The notes under the pieces were generated by a model. That model worked only from the letters and a program-made list of their open reading frames with translations, was not told the DNA's origin and did not search any database. The position numbers were made by a program, and so were the translations under genes. From the NCBI RefSeq assembly GCF_013347965.1, contig NZ_CP048810.1:62001-126000 (forward strand): a DNA stretch of 64,000 nucleotides, given 5' to 3'. This DNA is from Pseudomonas bijieensis. Lineage in GTDB: Bacteria; Pseudomonadota; Gammaproteobacteria; Pseudomonadales; Pseudomonadaceae. Shown here one piece after another: positions 25,688 through 33,970 of this stretch. Position 1 is the first letter of the stretch; each line of letters begins with the position of its first letter.

Positions 25688-26875
25688 CTATGAGTAGAAG
25701 GAGGGGGTAGGCCGCGTCTGGTTCAGCGCCCAGTCACCCAATTCGTGGAGTTTGTAATCCACCGGGTCGTGCAGGCTCTGGGTGCGCAGGTTGCGCCAAT
25801 GGCGGTCGAGGCGCAGCGAAGCGTGGGTGGCGCGGGCGCCGGTGACTTCGAACAGGCGGCTACAGATATCCAGGCCGGTGCGTACGGCGGCGACTTTGGC
25901 GGTGGCGATGGACAGCGCCAGTTGTGCGCGTTCCTCGGCACCCAGCGCGTGCCCCTTGTGCCAGGCTTCATCGAGCTGCTCGGCGGCGCGTTCCACCAAT
26001 AGGCGCACGCTTTCCAGGCCGACCCAGAACTCGCCGTAGTGGCGTAGCACATAGGGGTCTTCGCTGACGTGCTGGGCCTTGGAACGGAACCACGGCCGAC
26101 CTTCCTTGAGGGTGTAATGGCGGGCCTCTTCCAGGGCGCCTTCGGCGATGCCGAGGAAGATGTGGGAGAAATGCAATTGGGCGATCAGCGGGCGCAGGCA
26201 GGCGAAAGGCGTGCTCAGGGGGCCGGGGTCGAGCAGCAGTTCGTTCTCTTCCACGCGCACCCGTTCGAAGGTGGCGCTGCCGCTGTCAGTCTGGCGCTGG
26301 CCCATATTGTCCCAGTCGCCGTGCAGGGTGATGCCGGTGCGGCCACTGGGGATCGCGGCGATCAGCAGTTTACCGCCGGCGCTTTCGTCGATGGCCGAGG
26401 CGATCAGCATTTCCGAGTCGCTGGCACCGGAGCAGAAGCTCTTCTTGCCGGAGAATTCGCGCCAGCCGTCGAAGGTCTTGACCACGGTGCGGGTGTCCAG
26501 CGGGTTCAACGCGTTGCCCCAGAACCAGTTCTTGCGGGCGGTCTGTTCGAACCAGGGTTGCCATTGATCGGGGCGCGAAAACAGGCGCACGGTGGCCAGC
26601 ATCAGGTGCTGGAAACCGAAGACATGGGCGATGGAGCTGTCCACCTTGGCGAACTCGCGGACCACGCCGAGGGTTTCGCTCCAACTGGCCCCGAGGCCGC
26701 CAAACTGGGTTGGAATGCTCAAGGCCAGCAGGCCGCTCTGGCGAATGGCGTCGCGTTGCTCCTTGGGGGTGCCGCCGGCCTCATCACGCTCGACGGCGGT
26801 TTCGGCAAATTCCGCAGCCAGGCGGCGGGCGGTCTGTAGCGGGGTCAACACGGTGGGCTGTTGTTGGATTCTCAC
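25688..26875 (-). CDS. MsuC/SfnB-family flavin-dependent monooxygenase (acyl-CoA dehydrogenase fold)
   Basis: GTG 26875 is preferred because GAGGGA stands 6 bases before it; the frame is open to ATG 26908 without a ribosome site. The 395-residue product has an acyl-CoA dehydrogenase fold: '[22 protein letters not shown]', '[21 protein letters not shown]', '[23 protein letters not shown]', and C-terminal '[30 protein letters not shown]'. In msu operons this family member (MsuC) oxidises methanesulfinate to methanesulfonate with reduced flavin. The position between msuE and sfnR fits that role; a different sulfinate or sulfone is possible. Confidence 0.85.
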   Translation of the reverse strand: MRIQQQPTVLTPLQTARRLAAEFAETAVERDEAGGTPKEQRDAIRQSGLLALSIPTQFGGLGASWSETLGVVREFAKVDSSIAHVFGFQHLMLATVRLFSRPDQWQPWFEQTARKNWFWGNALNPLDTRTVVKTFDGWREFSGKKSFCSGASDSEMLIASAIDESAGGKLLIAAIPSGRTGITLHGDWDNMGQRQTDSGSATFERVRVEENELLLDPGPLSTPFACLRPLIAQLHFSHIFLGIAEGALEEARHYTLKEGRPWFRSKAQHVSEDPYVLRHYGEFWVGLESVRLLVERAAEQLDEAWHKGHALGAEERAQLALSIATAKVAAVRTGLDICSRLFEVTGARATHASLRLDRHWRNLRTQSLHDPVDYKLHELGDWALNQTRPTPSFYS

Positions 26876-26934
26876 GCGATATCCCTCGCAAAAAGGCCTT
26901 CCAGGCAAATGCAGTGGTGATTCATGCGGGTTCC

Positions 26935-27498
26935 TCAGGCGATCTTGCGCAAAGCATGCGCCTGGTCGGCAAACAGGCGAGCGGCGCGTGCGGCTGCCAG
27001 CTCGATGCGCGACTGCAAGGCCGCGTTGACGATGCGGTAGTCGGTAAAATCGGTCTCGCTGGCGTACACGCCAATGGGCAGGGTCAGCGACTGGAAGAAA
27101 CTGAACAGCGGGCGCAGTTGATGATCGAGGACCAGGGCATGGCGCTCGCTGCCACCGGTGGCGGCCAGCAGTACCGGCGTGTTGACCAGGGCGTCCTGGC
27201 CGACCAGGTCGAACAAATGCTTGAACAGGCCCGGATAGGTGCCGCGATAGACAGGCGCGGCCACCACCAGCAGGTCGGCAGACTCGATCAGGCGCAGTTC
27301 ATGCTCGACGGTTTCCGGCAATTCCTTGCGCCACAACGCACTGCCCAACGGACGGGCAATGTTGCCCAGTTCGATCAAGTGGGTGTCGATGACCAAGTGC
27401 TGGCCGAGTTCGCCCAGGATGGCTTCGGTCAGTGCCAAAGTGCGCGAGGGGCGGGAGGTACCGCCGGAAACAGCGACGACTTTCAGGGGAGTGCTCAT
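26935..27498 (-). CDS. msuE: NAD(P)H:FMN reductase (MsuE-like)
   Basis: A 187-residue flavodoxin-fold reductase: MSTPLKVVAVSGGTSRPSRTLALTEAIL with the GGxxRPSRT phosphate loop typical of SsuE/MsuE, then 'LVVAAPVYRGTYPGLFKHLFDLV' and 'PVLLAATGGSERHALVLDHQLRPLF'. It supplies reduced FMN to the monooxygenases of the island. It is the first gene of the minus-strand operon, with a consensus sigma54 promoter 45 bp upstream of its start. Confidence 0.92.
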   Translation of the reverse strand: MSTPLKVVAVSGGTSRPSRTLALTEAILGELGQHLVIDTHLIELGNIARPLGSALWRKELPETVEHELRLIESADLLVVAAPVYRGTYPGLFKHLFDLVGQDALVNTPVLLAATGGSERHALVLDHQLRPLFSFFQSLTLPIGVYASETDFTDYRIVNAALQSRIELAAARAARLFADQAHALRKIA

Positions 27499-27542
27499 CC
27501 TAGGTGTTCCTGTTGGACTGTTGATCGAGGTACACAGGCTTG

Positions 27543-27559
27543 AGCAAGGGCCGTACCAA
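27543..27559 (-). promoter_or_regulatory. Sigma54 (-24/-12) promoter of the msuE-sfnR operon
   Basis: On the minus strand TTGGTACG-GCCC-TTGC-T is a full match to the -24/-12 consensus with correct spacing. It is 45 bp from the msuE start codon and 82 bp from the palindrome at 27642. Confidence 0.85.
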
Positions 27560-27641
27560 CGCGAAAAGCCCAGTATTTGCTGGGCTTCGCGGGGCAGGGA
27601 GGGGGAGCGACTGTTGGTCTGGCGGATGAATTGTTGAATGG

Positions 27642-27685
27642 CTGTTGCTCGGGCAACAGTTGATCCATTGTTTCCCAGGCAACAG
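27642..27685. promoter_or_regulatory. Tandem upstream activating sequences 3, candidate SfnR sites
   Basis: A perfect palindrome CTGTTGC-TCGG-GCAACAG (27642-27659) is followed 26 bp on by a second, imperfect copy TTGTTTC-CCAG-GCAACAG (27668-27685). Both lie upstream of the msuE promoter. Confidence 0.7.
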
Positions 27686-27827
27686 TGTTCAGTGGTGGGA
27701 TTGATGCATGGGAAGGTCTGGGGGGCGCTGGTGCAGTCTTGCGCCCCTCATTCCGGTAACACCGCTTGCCCCTATAGGTCGTCCGCCATCGGTGCTACAG
27801 TCCGGTCTTTCCAGGGGAGGGAGCGGC

Positions 27828-28097
27828 ATGCGGATCGTAGCAATGGCTTTGACGATGGCGCTGCTGGCCGGCTGCGCGACGGCCAATGAAACCTTTGGCA
27901 TGGGGCAACTTTGCGGCCGTCAGCCTTATTGCGGTGCGGCGACCGATATCGAGATCATCAAGGGCTCGACGAACGACAACGACGTGTATTCACGTGCGCT
28001 GGCACCGTTTGCAATCATTGACCTGCCTTTCAGTATCGTCGCCGATACGTTGATCCTGCCTTATACGATTTTTCATATGAGGCCTGCCGAGGAGTAA
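27828..28097 (+). CDS. Small lipoprotein, YceK/YidQ-like (DUF1375)
   Basis: ATG 27828 follows GGGGAGGGAG. The 89-residue product has a lipoprotein signal (MRIVAMALTMALLAGC; lipobox LLAGC, Cys16) and a short mature domain ending 'SRALAPFAIIDLPFSIVADTLILPYTIFHM', the pattern of YceK/YidQ envelope lipoproteins whose function is unknown. Residue 2 after the lipid Cys is Thr, not Asp, so outer-membrane sorting is expected. The open frame upstream of 27828 is not used. Confidence 0.8.
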   Translation: MRIVAMALTMALLAGCATANETFGMGQLCGRQPYCGAATDIEIIKGSTNDNDVYSRALAPFAIIDLPFSIVADTLILPYTIFHMRPAEE

Positions 28098-28158
28098 TCG
28101 TGTTGCCTCGACCGGTTGAATCATCGGGGCAGCAATACGGCATGACTACCCCTGCTGT

Positions 28159-29028
28159 TCAAACCCCGGCGATGGTCTCGCGGACGAAGTCTTCGTAGGT
28201 GCGCAGCGGGCGTCCGAGGATGGCCTGTAGCCGCTCCACCGTTCCTTCAACCGCCTGCATACCGAACGTCTGGATGCCAGACATCATCAGGCGCATGTCA
28301 TAAGCCAGCCAGGCGGGACCGTAGGCGGCCAATTGCGCTTCGAAGGCAGCCACATCGTCACCGCCGTAGGCGATCTCGCGACCCAGGGCGGTGCTCCAGA
28401 TCTTCGCCACGTCGGTGCCGGTCAGTGCGTGCGGGCCGACTAATTCCAAGGTGACCCGATCCAGGGCCGAAGGTGCCTTGTCGCGTCGCAGCAACTCGGC
28501 AGCGGCGATATCGGCGATGTCCCGGGTATCGATCATCGACACGCCCGCCGAGCCGATCGGCATCGGGTATACCGCGTAGTTCTGAATGGTCTGCTGGACC
28601 ATGAGTTCGTTTTGCATGAAGTAAGCCGGACGCAGGATGGTTGCGGGGATGTCGAGGCTCTCGATCATGCGCTCGACCGTGTGCTTGCCGGTGAAGTGCG
28701 GAACGTGGGTGAACTTGTCGGCATGAATCACCGACAGGTAGACGATGCGCTCGATGCCTGCTTCGCGAGCGAGGTTCAAGGTGATGAGGGCTTGTGTCAC
28801 CTCGTCGGGCGTCACGGCGTTGAGCAGGAACAGCGTACGCACCGACGCCAGTGCGTTGCGCAGCGAAGGGACGTCGGTGAGGTCGGCAACGACTTCAGTG
28901 ACGCCCGCCGGGAAGGAGCCCTTGCCAGGTTGGCGCACGAGGGCTTTGACCTCGGTGCCTGCGCTGGCGAGGCGTTGAATGATGAGTGAACCGATGGTGC
29001 CTGTGGCGCCGGTAACGAGAATGCTCAT
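28159..29028 (-). CDS. NmrA-like NAD(P)-binding protein (atypical SDR)
   Basis: ATG 29028 follows CAGGAG and starts the Rossmann fold directly: MSILVTGATGTIGSLIIQRLASAGTEVKALVRQPGKG (GxxGxxG). At 289 residues this is normal for NmrA/QOR2-like proteins, which bind NAD(P) and act as redox sensors or quinone reductases. It is transcribed away from a LysR regulator 142 bp off, its likely controller. Upstream in-frame codons to 29496 overlap that regulator and are not part of the gene. Confidence 0.87.
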   Translation of the reverse strand: MSILVTGATGTIGSLIIQRLASAGTEVKALVRQPGKGSFPAGVTEVVADLTDVPSLRNALASVRTLFLLNAVTPDEVTQALITLNLAREAGIERIVYLSVIHADKFTHVPHFTGKHTVERMIESLDIPATILRPAYFMQNELMVQQTIQNYAVYPMPIGSAGVSMIDTRDIADIAAAELLRRDKAPSALDRVTLELVGPHALTGTDVAKIWSTALGREIAYGGDDVAAFEAQLAAYGPAWLAYDMRLMMSGIQTFGMQAVEGTVERLQAILGRPLRTYEDFVRETIAGV

Positions 29029-29170
29029 TTGAATCTCCTGCAAAAGGGTGGGGGAGTCAGAAAGTCCGCTACGACCTTGTCGGCCCGTTGCGATGGACAA
29101 ACGATATTGTGTTGCAGGAGTAAAACGAAGACGCCAGGATGTAGACACTCCGTTGCAAAAATGGAACACC

Positions 29171-30046
29171 ATGAACCTGAACGCGCTGATCGATTTCACC
29201 CTCGTCGCAACGAACGAGGGGCTGGGAAAGGCAAGCCGTGCGAGCGGAATAGCCAAGGCCACCTTGTCGCGCCGCATTGCCGACCTTGAGGAACAACTGG
29301 GCGTAAGGCTGATCGAGCGCAGCGCGCGCGGTCTGAAGCTCACCGAGGCTGGAGAGCTACTGCTGGCCCGGGCCGAAGGGCCGTTGGCCGAGGTGGCGGA
29401 AGCCATGGCGGCGGCGAAGGAGGGCGTATCGACGCCTCGCGGACGCTTGCGTGTCGCTGCCCCAGTCCTGTTCTCGCAGCTTGCGATGGGAGGCATCGGC
29501 GCAGAGTTTTGTGCGGCTTATCCTGACGTCACGATCGAGGTCATTTCGGAGGATCGCGTGGTCGACCTCGTCGAGGAACAATTTGATGTTGCCATCCGGA
29601 TCAACCCCAGCCCAGACAGCAGTCTGGTCGGTCGCTGCTTCGCCAAGGACCGGCTGGTGGTGGTGGCCGCGCCTGGACTGCCGATGCCCGCACCCGGCGC
29701 CATCCGCTCGGTTCCCGGCATTGTGGTCTCCAGTTTCGAGCCCACCCATTGGACACTCGATGGCGGTCACTTGGTCCTGGAACCGATCCCCAGGCTGAGG
29801 TTCTCTTCGTTCCTGATGATCCGCGATGCGGCCATCGCCGGTGGCGGGGCGGCTCTCATCCCGCAATCGATGGCGTGGAGCCAACTGGCCAATGGCGAGT
29901 TGGTCCAGTGGGGCACGGTATCGGGGAAAGAAGCCGAACTCTGGGTCTTGCACACCTCCCGACGGCTTGCTGCGCCGAAGGTGCGGGCATTTGTCGATTT
30001 CATGTGTGCCAGGTACCCGGACATGTCCCTGGTCTTGCAGGGATAA
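29171..30046 (+). CDS. LysR-family transcriptional regulator
   Basis: A 291-residue protein. ATG 29171 places the winged helix at the very N-terminus (MNLNALIDFTLVATNEGLGKASRASGIAKATLSRRIADLEEQLGVRLIERSARGLKLTEAG), which is standard, so the longer frame from 29048 is not used. The effector-binding domain starts near residue 90 (GRLRVAAPVLFSQLAMGG). It diverges from the NmrA-like gene and probably controls it. Confidence 0.88.
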   Translation: MNLNALIDFTLVATNEGLGKASRASGIAKATLSRRIADLEEQLGVRLIERSARGLKLTEAGELLLARAEGPLAEVAEAMAAAKEGVSTPRGRLRVAAPVLFSQLAMGGIGAEFCAAYPDVTIEVISEDRVVDLVEEQFDVAIRINPSPDSSLVGRCFAKDRLVVVAAPGLPMPAPGAIRSVPGIVVSSFEPTHWTLDGGHLVLEPIPRLRFSSFLMIRDAAIAGGGAALIPQSMAWSQLANGELVQWGTVSGKEAELWVLHTSRRLAAPKVRAFVDFMCARYPDMSLVLQG

Positions 30047-30052
30047 AAACGT

Positions 30053-30511
30053 TCACGTCAGGTCGTCGGTCACGAGCCTCACCCTGTGGCAATCGGCCGG
30101 CCCGAGTTTCTGACCGCTTGAGGAGCGCACCTCCATCGGCATGAGTGTCTGGCCGGAGGCGTTGTCCAACAGCACGGAGCGCGTTTCTCCCGGCTCGAAC
30201 AGGAAACGTTCGCCCCACTGCCGCAGGCTGACCACCACCGGAAAGATCTCCCGGCCTTTCTCCGTCAGGACGTACTCCTTGTAGGCACTCCCATCCGAGG
30301 CGGGACGAACGTCGAACACACCGACCTCGACCAAGGCTTTGAGTCGCGAAGCCAGAATGTTCTTGGCTACGCCCAGGCTTTTTTGAAATTCGCTGAAGCG
30401 GCGAATGTCGTCGAATGCATCGCGAATGATCATCAGCGACCAGCGATCGCCGATCACGTCCAGTGTCCTGGCTACCGGGCATTCGTTGTTTTGCGATGAA
30501 GCAGTTTCCAT
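30053..30511 (-). CDS. HxlR-family transcriptional regulator
   Basis: ATG 30511 follows GAGG; the 152-residue protein begins with the hallmark HxlR N-terminus (CPVARTLDVIGDRWSLMIIRDAF, with its single Cys) and winged helix 'FSEFQKSLGVAKNILASRLKALVEVGVF'. The C-terminal extension (about 40 residues) contains a strand-rich segment. It diverges from an MFS gene 128 bp away, a common HxlR/efflux arrangement, and converges with the LysR gene (6-bp gap). Confidence 0.87.
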   Translation of the reverse strand: METASSQNNECPVARTLDVIGDRWSLMIIRDAFDDIRRFSEFQKSLGVAKNILASRLKALVEVGVFDVRPASDGSAYKEYVLTEKGREIFPVVVSLRQWGERFLFEPGETRSVLLDNASGQTLMPMEVRSSSGQKLGPADCHRVRLVTDDLT

Positions 30512-30638
30512 TTGATTGAGCCTCTGGAAAAGCATTGCCAAGTTGGTCGGCATTTTTGTGGTTGCAAATTGAAACCTGATCAAGCAACAATCCAGACAGG
30601 TTTTTAATTGAAACCAGTTTAGCGCCAAGGAGACGTCC

Positions 30639-31985
30639 ATGACAGCAGAGGCCGACTGTTTCACCCGACAGCCTTCGGGAAATCAGGGGGGCGAGGGGGC
30701 TTGCTCCCGCTTGAGTGCGGAGCGCTCACGAGAGGGGCCGCTTCGCAGCCCAGCGGGAGCAAGCTCCCTCGCCACGGGTTCGTTGAATGAACAGCTGTGC
30801 CCAGGGCTTTCGCCATCGCTCACGTTATTGTTTTCCGTGACCTGCGCACTGGCCGTCGCCAATGTCTACTTTGCCCAGCCCTTGCTCGCCTCGATGGCCG
30901 AGAGCCTGGGCGTCGCTTCAGGGTTGATCGGGGTTGTGGTGACTGCGACGCAGGTGGGTTACGCGCTGGGGTTGCTGTTCATCGTCCCGCTGGGGGACAG
31001 GGTCGACCGTAAACGGCTGGTTTTCGCCCAACTGGTGTTGTCTGCCATCGCGCTGGCGGCCGTCGGCGCAGCCCAGCATTGGTTGGCTTTGCTGGGCGCC
31101 ATGATCGTGATGGGGCTGCTGGCGGTAGTCGTCCAAGTGCTGGTGGCCTATGCCGCCGCGCTGTCCTCGCCCTCCCAGCGGGGACAGGCCGTGGGAGCCG
31201 TCACCAGTGGCGTTGTCCTGGGGATTCTCCTGGCGCGGTTTACTTCCGGGGTGATCGCCGATCTGGCGGGTTGGCGCGGGGTTTATTTCGTGTCCTCGGG
31301 CTTGATGCTGGCCATCGCGGCGGTGTTCTGGGCCGTGGTGCCTGCTGCCGTGTCGCCCCGTCACCGGCAACCCTACCTGGCGCTGATCCGCTCGCTGTTC
31401 AGGCTGTTCGCGACCGAGCCGATGCTACGGAGCAGGGGGCTGCTGGCCTTACTGATCTTTGCCGCTTTTTCGGTGTTATGGACGGCCATGGTGCTGCCGT
31501 TGAGCGCCGCGCCGCTGTCGCTTTCGCATACGGCCATCGGCTTGTTTGGCCTGGCTGGCGTCGCCGGGGCCCTGGCGGCCAGAAGAGCCGGTCGTTGGGC
31601 CGATCAAGGCTTTGGGCAACGTGTTACCGGCTTGTCGCTGGGGCTCCTGACGCTTTCCTGGTTGCCCATCACGTTTGCCGAAACCTCCTTGATCGCGCTG
31701 GTCTGCGGCGTGGTGTTGCTCGACTTCGCGGTGCAGGCCGTGCACGTCACCAACCAGAGTTTGATTTTCGCTGCACGGCCCGACGCCCAAAGTCGCATGG
31801 TCGGCGCCTACATGTGTTTCTACTCGGTGGGCAGCGCACTGGGCGCGGTTGCCGCGACCCAGGTCTATGCGCTGTGGGGCTGGATGGCGGTCAGCCTGCT
31901 GGGCGCCTTGATCAGCCTCGCCGCGTTGGTGCTATGGATGGCCTCGATGCATTTTTCAACGACCCTGCCTGGAAGATCAGCATGA
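30639..31985 (+). CDS. MFS transporter with a REP-encoded N-terminal extension
   Basis: A 448-residue inner-membrane protein. Excellent AAGGAGAC before ATG 30639 fixes the start. Residues 1-17 are followed by about 29 residues encoded by a REP pair (residues 18-46, translating as GACSRLSAERSREGP... and SPAGASSLA), and only then the first transmembrane segment (LTLLFSVTCALAVANVYFAQPLLA). Motif A (PLGDRVDRKR) and about twelve hydrophobic segments follow; it resembles YnfM/arabinose-efflux-like MFS proteins. A TTG at 30783, after the REP, is an alternative start without a good ribosome site. It overlaps the next transporter gene (ATGA). Confidence 0.85.
   Translation: MTAEADCFTRQPSGNQGGEGACSRLSAERSREGPLRSPAGASSLATGSLNEQLCPGLSPSLTLLFSVTCALAVANVYFAQPLLASMAESLGVASGLIGVVVTATQVGYALGLLFIVPLGDRVDRKRLVFAQLVLSAIALAAVGAAQHWLALLGAMIVMGLLAVVVQVLVAYAAALSSPSQRGQAVGAVTSGVVLGILLARFTSGVIADLAGWRGVYFVSSGLMLAIAAVFWAVVPAAVSPRHRQPYLALIRSLFRLFATEPMLRSRGLLALLIFAAFSVLWTAMVLPLSAAPLSLSHTAIGLFGLAGVAGALAARRAGRWADQGFGQRVTGLSLGLLTLSWLPITFAETSLIALVCGVVLLDFAVQAVHVTNQSLIFAARPDAQSRMVGAYMCFYSVGSALGAVAATQVYALWGWMAVSLLGALISLAALVLWMASMHFSTTLPGRSA
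30690..30775. repeat. Paired inverted REP elements inside an MFS reading frame
   Basis: GGCGAGGGGGCTTGCTCCCG and the inverted partner CGGGAGCAAGCTCCCTCGCC flank a spacer of about 40 bp that includes GGGGCCGCTTCGCAGCCCAG. This is the common Pseudomonas REP sequence; a second copy is at 39247. Length plus insertion leave the MFS frame open. Confidence 0.85.
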
Positions 31986-32884
31986 AAATCGGACACCTGT
32001 TACTCGCCATCTCGATAACGGCCATATGGGGCGTGAACTTCTCGGTGATCAAGCTGGGCCTCATCGCCGTTGACCCGCTGATCCTGGCGGGTATTCGTTT
32101 CACGCTCTGCGCATTGCCGGCGATTTTTTTCATGCCGAAACCCGATGTGCAGTGGCGCTATATCGTCGGCTATGGCCTGGTCTTCGGTATCGGGCTCTGG
32201 GGTGTCGTCAACATGGGCATCAAGGCCGGTCTTTCAGCCGGCATCGCGTCGCTGGTGCTTCAGTTCAGCGCCTTTTTCACCATTGTGCTGGGTTCGTGGA
32301 TCTTCAAGGAGGCGATTTCCCGTTACCAACTGGCGGGTATCGGTATCGCTTGCTGTGGCTTGTTGAGCATCCTCTCGATTGCTGATGGCACCGTGACGAC
32401 GACCGGGTTGTGCCTGGCGCTACTGGGGGCAGTGGCCTGGAGTGTGGCCAATGTCATCAGCAAAAAAGCCAAGACCACCCAGGTCTTCGCGTTCCTGGTG
32501 TGGTCCAGCGCGTTTTCGCCCATCCCGCTGTTCGCGCTGGATTATGCGGTGAATGGTTCGACGGGTTACAGCGCGTTGGCGAATCAACTCGACTACCGCG
32601 CCGTCCTGTCGATCCTGTTCCAGGTCTACCCCAATACACTGTTCGGCTACTGGGTGTGGAACTCGCTGCTGAAACGTTATCCGGTGTCTACCGTCGCGCC
32701 CTTGTCGCTTTTGGTGCCGGTGTTCGGCCTGCTGGGTTCGGTGCTGATTTTTGATGAGCGCCTGTCACTCAACAAACTCATTGCCGTCGTGCTCATCGTG
32801 GCGGGGCTTGGCGTCGGCTTGTACGGACAGCGTGCCCTCACCGCGCTCAAGCGTTCGGTACGAGTGGGCGACGTTTCGAGGTGA
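31982..32884 (+). CDS. EamA-family (DMT superfamily) transporter
   Basis: A 300-residue membrane protein with ten hydrophobic segments in two EamA repeats: 'LLAISITAIWGVNFSVIKLGL' opens the first and 'GLCLALLGAVAWSVANVISKKA' the second, ending 'LIAVVLIVAGLGVGLYGQRA'. It resembles YdeD/EamA-type metabolite exporters (cysteine or O-acetylserine in E. coli). Its ATG overlaps the stop of the MFS gene, so both transporters belong to one operon divergent from the HxlR gene. Confidence 0.9.
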   Translation: MKIGHLLLAISITAIWGVNFSVIKLGLIAVDPLILAGIRFTLCALPAIFFMPKPDVQWRYIVGYGLVFGIGLWGVVNMGIKAGLSAGIASLVLQFSAFFTIVLGSWIFKEAISRYQLAGIGIACCGLLSILSIADGTVTTTGLCLALLGAVAWSVANVISKKAKTTQVFAFLVWSSAFSPIPLFALDYAVNGSTGYSALANQLDYRAVLSILFQVYPNTLFGYWVWNSLLKRYPVSTVAPLSLLVPVFGLLGSVLIFDERLSLNKLIAVVLIVAGLGVGLYGQRALTALKRSVRVGDVSR

Positions 32885-32910
32885 TCATCGATCCAGGATT
32901 CGGCCTCGCT

Positions 32911-33801
32911 TCATTGCGGCCACTGTTCAAGCAGGATCGAGACGAATTTCTCCGCGGCAGGGGAGAGCGATGAGCCCCGACGGTAGACCAGGCCCAGCGA
33001 GCGGTTTACCACCGGCTCGATCAGCGGCACGCTGACCAGGGTTGGATGATCCCCGGCCGGCATCGCCAGGCTGGGCATCGCCGACACGCCGAGGCCAGCC
33101 TCCACCAGCCCCAGCGACGTAGACAAGTGCTGCACTTCGTAAAACCATTGCGGGCGCCAGCTCAGGCCTGACAGCGCGTGGTCCAGCAGCATGCGGTTGC
33201 CGCTCAGGCGACCGACGCCGATCAGCCGGTAATCACTGAGTTCCGACCAGGTGACCGCACTGCGTCCAGCCAACTCATGGTCGCGTCGGCAGGCCAGCAC
33301 AAAGGGTTCGTTGACCAGGGGCACGAACTCAATGTCCGGGTGCTGGCCGCTCATCATGTTGATGCCGAAATCGGCTTCGCCGCGCAGCACCGCCTCCAGT
33401 CCTTCGTTGGCGCTGAGGTCGAGCAGGCGGATGCGGATTTTCGGGTAGCGCTCGTTGTAGAGACGGATCACCGACGGCAGGAAATAGAACGCCGCCGTGG
33501 GGATGCATGCCAAGGTCACCCGGCCGATCTGCCGCTCTGCCAGCTCGCGAATGTTGAGAATCGAGTCGTCGAAATCATCCAGCAAGCGCCGCGCCTTGGG
33601 CAGGAAATCACGGCCGACACTCGTCAGGCTGACCTTGCGGGTCGTGCGATCGAGCAAAGCGGTTCCCAGGCCTTCCTCGAGTTTTTTCATCCGCCGACTC
33701 AATGCCGGTTGGGACAGGTGCAGCGCATCTGCGGCCTCGTGGAAGCTGCCCAGTTCGGCGATTTTCACGAAAGATCGGATGTCCTGAAGCTCATATTCCA
33801 T
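32911..33801 (-). CDS. LysR-family regulator divergent from galD-like gene
   Basis: A 296-residue protein. ATG 33801 opens with the winged helix (MEYELQDIRSFVKIAELGSFHEAADALHLSQPALSRRMKKLEEGLGTALLDRTTRKVSLT). The effector domain starts near residue 90 (IGRVTLACIPTAAFYFLPSVIRLYN). It faces the GalD-like gene, a pairing like galR/galD of the gallate pathway, so it probably controls the tautomerase/transporter set. The extension to 33918 is rejected because the helix-turn-helix normally sits at the start. Confidence 0.88.
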   Translation of the reverse strand: MEYELQDIRSFVKIAELGSFHEAADALHLSQPALSRRMKKLEEGLGTALLDRTTRKVSLTSVGRDFLPKARRLLDDFDDSILNIRELAERQIGRVTLACIPTAAFYFLPSVIRLYNERYPKIRIRLLDLSANEGLEAVLRGEADFGINMMSGQHPDIEFVPLVNEPFVLACRRDHELAGRSAVTWSELSDYRLIGVGRLSGNRMLLDHALSGLSWRPQWFYEVQHLSTSLGLVEAGLGVSAMPSLAMPAGDHPTLVSVPLIEPVVNRSLGLVYRRGSSLSPAAEKFVSILLEQWPQ

Positions 33802-33933
33802 ATGTTTTCTCAACTTGGCAGGGCAAAGCGCGATGCCAACCATCGTAAAATAATTCATTTGTGAAACGCAATAATCGCTCCGATCTTTGCATTGGAAACA
33901 CTTTTCAAACCCTGCCACTCTTGTGTCCAGAGC

Positions 33934-33952
33934 ATCAATTATCCAGATTGAT
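33934..33952. promoter_or_regulatory. Candidate LysR-type binding site
   Basis: Inverted repeat ATCAAT-TATCCAG-ATTGAT, containing a T-N11-A pattern, in the divergent region 18 bp before the galD-like start. It is closer to the start codon than most LysR activation sites, so it could be a repression or autoregulation site. Confidence 0.4.
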
Positions 33953-33970
33953 TAACAAGAGTTAGTATTC

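Noticed and set aside
30690..30775. Repeat pair considered as a CRISPR unit
   Set aside because: A single inverted pair matching Pseudomonas REP sequence; no array of spaced direct repeats.
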